Shown: positions 60,134 to 64,000 of the stretch, one piece after another | Numbering within the stretch: the first letter of the stretch is position 1 | Layout: each line of letters begins with the position of its first letter | Origin: Palsa-870 sp035937155 | GTDB taxonomy: Bacteria > Chloroflexota > Dormibacteria > Dormibacterales > Dormibacteraceae | Length of the DNA: 64,000 nucleotides | Reading direction: 5' to 3' | Assembly (NCBI GenBank): GCA_035937155.1 | Contig: DASYVJ010000043.1 | Span: 1 to 64,000, forward strand | The notes under the pieces: generated by a model | What the model was told of the DNA's origin: nothing | Database searches by the model: none | What the model saw: only the letters and a program-made list of their open reading frames with translations | Position numbers and translations under genes: made by a program

Positions 60134-61393
60134 GTGAATGCGCCGGCGGCAATCCGCCCGAAGGCTTTGGCCAACCGACGTTTTCGCGCCCTGCTTCTGG
60201 TTTGGGCCGGGCTTCCGATCGGGGTTCTCTACCTGTGGCGTGGGCTGGTGCAGCCACTTTTGCTTGGCACCTACCTGGGTGACTTCGAAGAGAGTTACCT
60301 GATAGCGGCGCGACGCCTTGCGGTCGGGCTCGATCCCTATCCTGTCGTCGTCACAGTCCTGGGAGGAGCGGGCGAGTACGTGATGCCGCCACTGCTGGCC
60401 TGGCTCCTGCAACCTGTCGCGTGGATCGACAGTCACCTGCTCGGCGTGGTGGTGATCATCGTCCTCAACTTATCGCTTGCCGTCTTCCTGTTCTGCACGA
60501 TGCGAGCCATGAAGGTAGGGGTGCAGCTGGCTGTCCTCTTAGTACTGGTGGCGCTCAGCTTCGAACCGGTGCCTGGCAACATCGATGAGGGCCAGGTCAA
60601 CCTCGTCCTGCTGGCTCTCTCCGGCGTCTGGCTCTGGGCATGGATCGACGGGCGCTGGTGGGGCGGTGTCGCGCTCGCCGCGGCCGTGGCTTTGAAGCTG
60701 ATCCAGGCCCCGGTCGGGCTCCTGCTTCTCGTCGGCAGGCGCTGGTCGATGCTGGCTGCGGCCGTCATCACCGGCCTCGGCCTGTGGCTGGTTGCCGCGC
60801 CTCAGTACCTCATTGAATACCTCTTCAGGGTGGTGCCCGCGATCAGCGCCGGCACGGGCTCGTTCGAGAATCACTCGCCGGGCGGGACGATCACCCGCCT
60901 AATTCAGCCAGACACATTTTTGGGCGCGGGGGGTAGCCCGCCTGCCGCGCGCGTCATCACGGTGGTCATCTCGATCACCGCACTCGCGCTGACGCTGTGG
61001 ATGCTGCGTTCGCCCGCGTCTGACCCGATGGGCCGTGCCCTCGAGGCGGCCGCGGTCGTCGCGGTTACGCCGATCGTGACCAGCTATTCCTGGGGCACGC
61101 ACCTGGTTCTGCTGCTGCTTCCGATGCTCGTCCTCATCGTGTGGAGCGTTCGCCGCCGCGACTGGACGATCCTGGGTCTGGTAGCCGTAGGTGATCTGCT
61201 GATCGGTCCCGGCCACCACTTTCTGCAGACGCTGCTCGTGACCGGTTACTCGAACTTGTTGGTGCTGCGCATGGCGGCGGAGTTCGGCGTTGCCGGCGTC
61301 ATGATGATCTGGATCGCCACGCTTCTCGCGGTCCGCCGCCAGCGCTCACCGCAGAAACTTGACTTTGTCCACGCCACTGCTGCTCGAACCTGA
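60134..61393 (+). CDS. GT87-like membrane glycosyltransferase 1
   Basis: The 419-residue protein has about ten membrane helices and the GT87/DUF2029 pattern: an acidic first loop (GDFEESYLIAARRLAVGLDP Y), central EGQVNLVLLALSGVWLWAWI and AAAVALKLIQAPVGLLLLVG with its Lys. Relatives are polyprenyl-phosphate-mannose-dependent enzymes. It is followed at once by a second such gene (TGATG). Confidence 0.8.
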   Translation: MNAPAAIRPKALANRRFRALLLVWAGLPIGVLYLWRGLVQPLLLGTYLGDFEESYLIAARRLAVGLDPYPVVVTVLGGAGEYVMPPLLAWLLQPVAWIDSHLLGVVVIIVLNLSLAVFLFCTMRAMKVGVQLAVLLVLVALSFEPVPGNIDEGQVNLVLLALSGVWLWAWIDGRWWGGVALAAAVALKLIQAPVGLLLLVGRRWSMLAAAVITGLGLWLVAAPQYLIEYLFRVVPAISAGTGSFENHSPGGTITRLIQPDTFLGAGGSPPAARVITVVISITALALTLWMLRSPASDPMGRALEAAAVVAVTPIVTSYSWGTHLVLLLLPMLVLIVWSVRRRDWTILGLVAVGDLLIGPGHHFLQTLLVTGYSNLLVLRMAAEFGVAGVMMIWIATLLAVRRQRSPQKLDFVHATAART

Positions 61394-62625
61394 TGCAACG
61401 CGTGACCGCCGTCTTTTCGAGGCCCGCCCTCTACTGGGCGCTGGCGGCTGTCTTCGCCGTGCGCGTCGTGGTTCTGACTGCCAGTGCCTCGCGACGACCG
61501 GATGCCGAGGGCATGCTGGTCGGCACTCGCGCTTACTGGACTGATCCGCAGCACCTGTACACGGCGGCGGCGGCCTACCTGGCCAGAACCGGGGTGATCG
61601 CGCCGCCGGGGACGCTCGACGCGTACGTCATCCCGCCTCCGGTTGCGCTGCTTACGTGGCCGCTGACCTTGCTTCCCGAGCACATCGCAGCCCAGGTCTG
61701 GACGCTCGCCGACAGCGCCGCGATGATCGCGGGTCTTGTCCTTATTTATCGCGTGATCGGCACAAACCATCCCCTGGCGAGGCCCGCGTTCTGGCTGGTG
61801 GCCGCGTATTTCCCGCCTCTTTTCGCCGATGTCAGTGCCGGTCAACGTGGCGGGATCGCCCTCCTTTGCACCGGCGGTTCGATCCTTCTGGAGTCGAGTC
61901 GACCCTGGCTGGCCGGCGCCGTCGGAGGACTGTCCGCTGCGCTGAAGTACTACCCGGCGGCCATGATCATCGGCCCGCGCCCAGACCATCGAATCCGCTA
62001 CGCGGTGGCCTTAGGGGCCGTGATGGTGATCTTGACCGCGGTCAGCTTCATCCCGCTCGGGGTTGGGGGTGCCGTGTTCTATTTCCAGCACGTCTTGCTC
62101 CCGTCGCTGGCCTCACACAACTCCGACTGTGCGTACGACTCGGTGAGAACGCTTTTCACGCGAGTCATCGGAGGCGAGCCCTTCGTGGTCATCACCGGCG
62201 ACCGCGTGGACCTTGTGACTTCGCCGATGCACCTCCCGGCGGTGGCGATCGCTCTCTCTTATCTGAGTGCGGTGTTGTTCGCCGCGGGAGCTGTGTACGG
62301 CGCCTGGCGCAGCCGCTGGAACGTGCCCTATGGCATGTCGCTCGGGTTCGCCCTTGGCGCCCTGATCCCGAACGAGGTGTGGCCGTACCAGTGGCTGCCG
62401 CTGCTGCCGCTGATTCTGCTGCTGTGCGTGCGTTCCGTCGAGCGCCGGCACCGGCGCACGTTGATTTTGCTCGGCGTCTTACTCCTGGGGTTCTACAGGC
62501 AGCCCTGCGACCTTCCCTTCCCGAATCTGTGGACCCTGGCCGCGATTGGAATCTTCGTGCTGGGCGTGGCCGAGAATCAACTGTTTCGCCCTGCAGCCGT
62601 GCCAGAGCCCTTGGCGAAGACATAG
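61393..62625 (+). CDS. GT87-like membrane glycosyltransferase 2
   Basis: The 410-residue protein shares the layout of the previous gene: first helix, acidic loop with HLYTAAAAYLARTG, PPPVALLTWPLTLLPEHIAA, SAGQRGGIALLCTGGSILLE and GLSAALKYYPAAMI with the conserved Lys-Tyr-Tyr-Pro. The two may act in turn on a lipid-linked glycan or as partners. Its 3' end overlaps a convergent methyltransferase gene by 49 bases. Confidence 0.8.
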   Translation: MQRVTAVFSRPALYWALAAVFAVRVVVLTASASRRPDAEGMLVGTRAYWTDPQHLYTAAAAYLARTGVIAPPGTLDAYVIPPPVALLTWPLTLLPEHIAAQVWTLADSAAMIAGLVLIYRVIGTNHPLARPAFWLVAAYFPPLFADVSAGQRGGIALLCTGGSILLESSRPWLAGAVGGLSAALKYYPAAMIIGPRPDHRIRYAVALGAVMVILTAVSFIPLGVGGAVFYFQHVLLPSLASHNSDCAYDSVRTLFTRVIGGEPFVVITGDRVDLVTSPMHLPAVAIALSYLSAVLFAAGAVYGAWRSRWNVPYGMSLGFALGALIPNEVWPYQWLPLLPLILLLCVRSVERRHRRTLILLGVLLLGFYRQPCDLPFPNLWTLAAIGIFVLGVAENQLFRPAAVPEPLAKT

Positions 62626-63134
62626 AGATGGTTGAGCCCGAGTTGAAACTTCTTGGCCGCTGCAAGGGTGAACCCGGCGTCCTCGAACAATGGAATCGTG
62701 CGATTCGGATCGAACCCGTAATGCTGCTCCGCTGACATTCCATCGATCACCCGCATCGTCTTCAACGTATCGATGATGCGATCCACCATCGGGCCCGGCA
62801 CGGTGATGACGAGTCGCCCACCTGGAAGGGTCCGGTCGAAACACGATCTCGCAACGGCCGGCTGTTGATCGGTCGGTATGTGTTCCAGGACGGCCAGCAT
62901 CGTGATCGTCCCGAATTGCTGATCGACCGGTAGGTCATCGGGAAACGAGCCGCGCACCATCCGGAACTTGTCTGTTGTGACGGATGTGGCATCAGGGTCG
63001 ATGCCTACACCGCCGGCGACGCGCTTGGCAACGTCAGAGTGCTTGAACAGCGCTCCGTCTGCGGAGCCGATGTCGAGCACGACGTGATCCTTTCCGATGT
63101 AGGGGATGGCCTTGCGGACGCGCCAGTTTTGCAA
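62577..63134 (-). CDS. Class I SAM-dependent methyltransferase
   Basis: The 185-residue protein has motif I HVVLDIGSADGALFKH, GVGIDPDATSVTTDKF, the acidic GTITMLAVLEHIPTDQ and LPGGRLVITVPGPMVDRIID. TTG 63132-63134 is the first ordinary start; the frame remains open upstream to about 63165 through a CTG, so a few more residues are possible. It resembles lipid-carrier or small-molecule methyltransferases near glycan genes. Confidence 0.78.
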   Translation of the reverse strand: MQNWRVRKAIPYIGKDHVVLDIGSADGALFKHSDVAKRVAGGVGIDPDATSVTTDKFRMVRGSFPDDLPVDQQFGTITMLAVLEHIPTDQQPAVARSCFDRTLPGGRLVITVPGPMVDRIIDTLKTMRVIDGMSAEQHYGFDPNRTIPLFEDAGFTLAAAKKFQLGLNHLYVFAKGSGTAAGRNS

Positions 63135-63166
63135 GAACCGATCGAGCGGTTTCAGGGTGGCTCATG

Positions 63167-63652
63167 CTAACCAGAGTTCACCTCGAGCGTGTAGTTGCGA
63201 GCCGGCCAGATCAGCCGATCGTCGCGGTCCAAAAACAGCACTGGCACTTTCAAGCGGCGCCGCAGGCGAGCATCACGCTTGACCCAGGGCAAAAACGAAA
63301 TTCCTCTCGACCTGGCCAGGACAGCCAGGACATTCTCAGCGTCGATCACCGACGCCAGCTCCTCGTGCGCGCGGCCAAACCTGACGAGCTTCGTGTTCGG
63401 ATGCGCTCGGCCGCGTAAGAATCGCGTTCTCAGCCTCTCGAGCTCAAACTTTGCATCGTCTTCCATCGCTTGCATGATCTGCCACGGCAGAATCACAACT
63501 CCGTGATCGGTGCGAGCGCGCGTCACTTCCGGCACAACTCGCAGCAGCATTACGGAACAATTCTTTGCGTCCGCATACTCGCGAGCCCTGCTCACGAGGG
63601 CGGCATCATCGGGGTCGCCATCGATCAGTACGACGAGAGTTCGAGGTTCCAT
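63167..63652 (-). CDS. Universal-stress-like protein
   Basis: From ATG 63650-63652 the 161-residue product opens TLVVLIDGDPDDAALVSRAR with a Usp-like first strand, DAKNCSVMLLRVVPEVTRAR, then FELERLRTRFLRGRA and AENVLAVLARSRGISFLPWV. The closing GxxG-type ATP motif of active Usp proteins is not evident, so nucleotide binding is doubtful. A longer frame to 63721 lacks support. Confidence 0.7.
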   Translation of the reverse strand: MEPRTLVVLIDGDPDDAALVSRAREYADAKNCSVMLLRVVPEVTRARTDHGVVILPWQIMQAMEDDAKFELERLRTRFLRGRAHPNTKLVRFGRAHEELASVIDAENVLAVLARSRGISFLPWVKRDARLRRRLKVPVLFLDRDDRLIWPARNYTLEVNSG

Positions 63653-63772
63653 GGCGAAGCGTGACCGACGCTGAAGCTCAGCTTTTAGATGCGACTCGCA
63701 CGAAGTTGAGGCTGGCTGCACATGCGGCCGGCACGAGGAGAGAGGGGAGGGCTTGAGGGAAGAGCTAGAGGA

Positions 63773-64000
63773 TCAGGCGAGCGCGCCGCGACCGCCGAGC
63801 AAGGACATCCGGTAGATCTCGAGCGTGCCGGCACGCCCACGAACCGCGGACTGGTTGGTCAGCTCGCTCTTCAGCATCTCGGCCACAGCGTGATAAACAG
63901 TTCCAGTCATCAACACCTCGCCGGGGCCGGCGTGCATGACCAGTCTTGCGGCGACGTTGACCGCGTCGCCCAGGACGCCAAGCTCCGAACGGTCAGCCGA
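63773..64000 (-). CDS. Class III adenylate/guanylate cyclase, 3' end
   Basis: The minus-strand frame enters at the right edge and ends at TGA 63773-63775. Its 75 residues read SADRSELGVLGDAVNVAARL, AGPGEVLMTGTVYHAVAEML and a short tail ending GGRGALA. GDAVNVAARL is the signature near the end of class III cyclase domains, followed by the usual closing strand. The catalytic metal residues lie outside the window. Confidence 0.85.
   Translation of the reverse strand, partial: SADRSELGVLGDAVNVAARLVMHAGPGEVLMTGTVYHAVAEMLKSELTNQSAVRGRAGTLEIYRMSLLGGRGALA

Overview
The window is high-GC bacterial chromosomal DNA, gene dense and with genes on both strands. A group-1 sigma factor, ClpX, ClpC1-like ClpC, FtsH, SpoVS, a DevS/DevR-like pair and an actinobacterial-style cytochrome b module suggest a terrabacterial soil lineage near Chloroflexota, Dormibacterota or Actinobacteria. 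This is an inference from gene families; no rRNA or complete tRNA gene is present to settle it.

Region 1 (1-13 kb) is accessory and partly decayed. Four direct copies of a sequence whose minus strand begins like tRNA-Thr(UGU) lie at 421-536, 5847-5961, 10302-10409 and 12822-12873. They separate three blocks of unrelated cargo. The first block has an SRPBCC pseudogene, a DsrE protein coupled to an NTF2-TusA fusion, a frameshifted HD-GYP/LuxR regulator and two methyltransferases, the second with an in-frame TGA that may encode selenocysteine. The second block has exported proteins, a vanadium haloperoxidase-family enzyme, a CCGGGK-motif protein and a thioredoxin-like protein. The third has a LemA protein with a membrane partner.

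Region 2 (13-18 kb) holds a TetR-controlled glycosyltransferase opposite an alpha/beta hydrolase and a broken SDR, then a small zinc-ribbon protein and two weak small genes. Region 3 (18-30 kb) is the stable core: ClpX, a GT4 glycosyltransferase, the principal sigma factor, a GH130 and (alpha/alpha)6 glycan pair, ClpC, SpoVS and an acetyl/propionyl-CoA synthetase. Region 4 (30-35 kb) is patchy again, with fragments of the 1-13 kb repeat, a second CCGGGK paralogue, a luciferase-like monooxygenase, a MarR/SRPBCC pair with a repeat-rich operator region, and gene remnants.

Region 5 (35-51 kb) looks like a redox or low-oxygen response block: VIT transporter, zinc alcohol dehydrogenase, CBS-BON protein, tandem universal stress protein, GAF-GAF histidine kinase and NarL-type regulator, succinate dehydrogenase/fumarate reductase (sdhCAB), a GNAT-fused ADP-forming acyl-CoA synthetase, and a split cytochrome b module. 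Three related palindromes (AGGGCC-N-GG-CCC type) in three of its intergenic regions suggest a common DevR-like regulator.

Region 6 (51-64 kb) carries an MFS transporter, a metallophosphoesterase, FtsH with a duplicated 3' end, an aldo/keto reductase, methyltransferases, a GntR-ABC exporter operon on a probably leaderless promoter, two GT87-like membrane glycosyltransferases, a universal-stress-like protein and the 3' end of a class III nucleotidyl cyclase. Many remnants and single-lesion genes are scattered through the accessory parts. They could be true decay or, for single-base lesions, assembly error.
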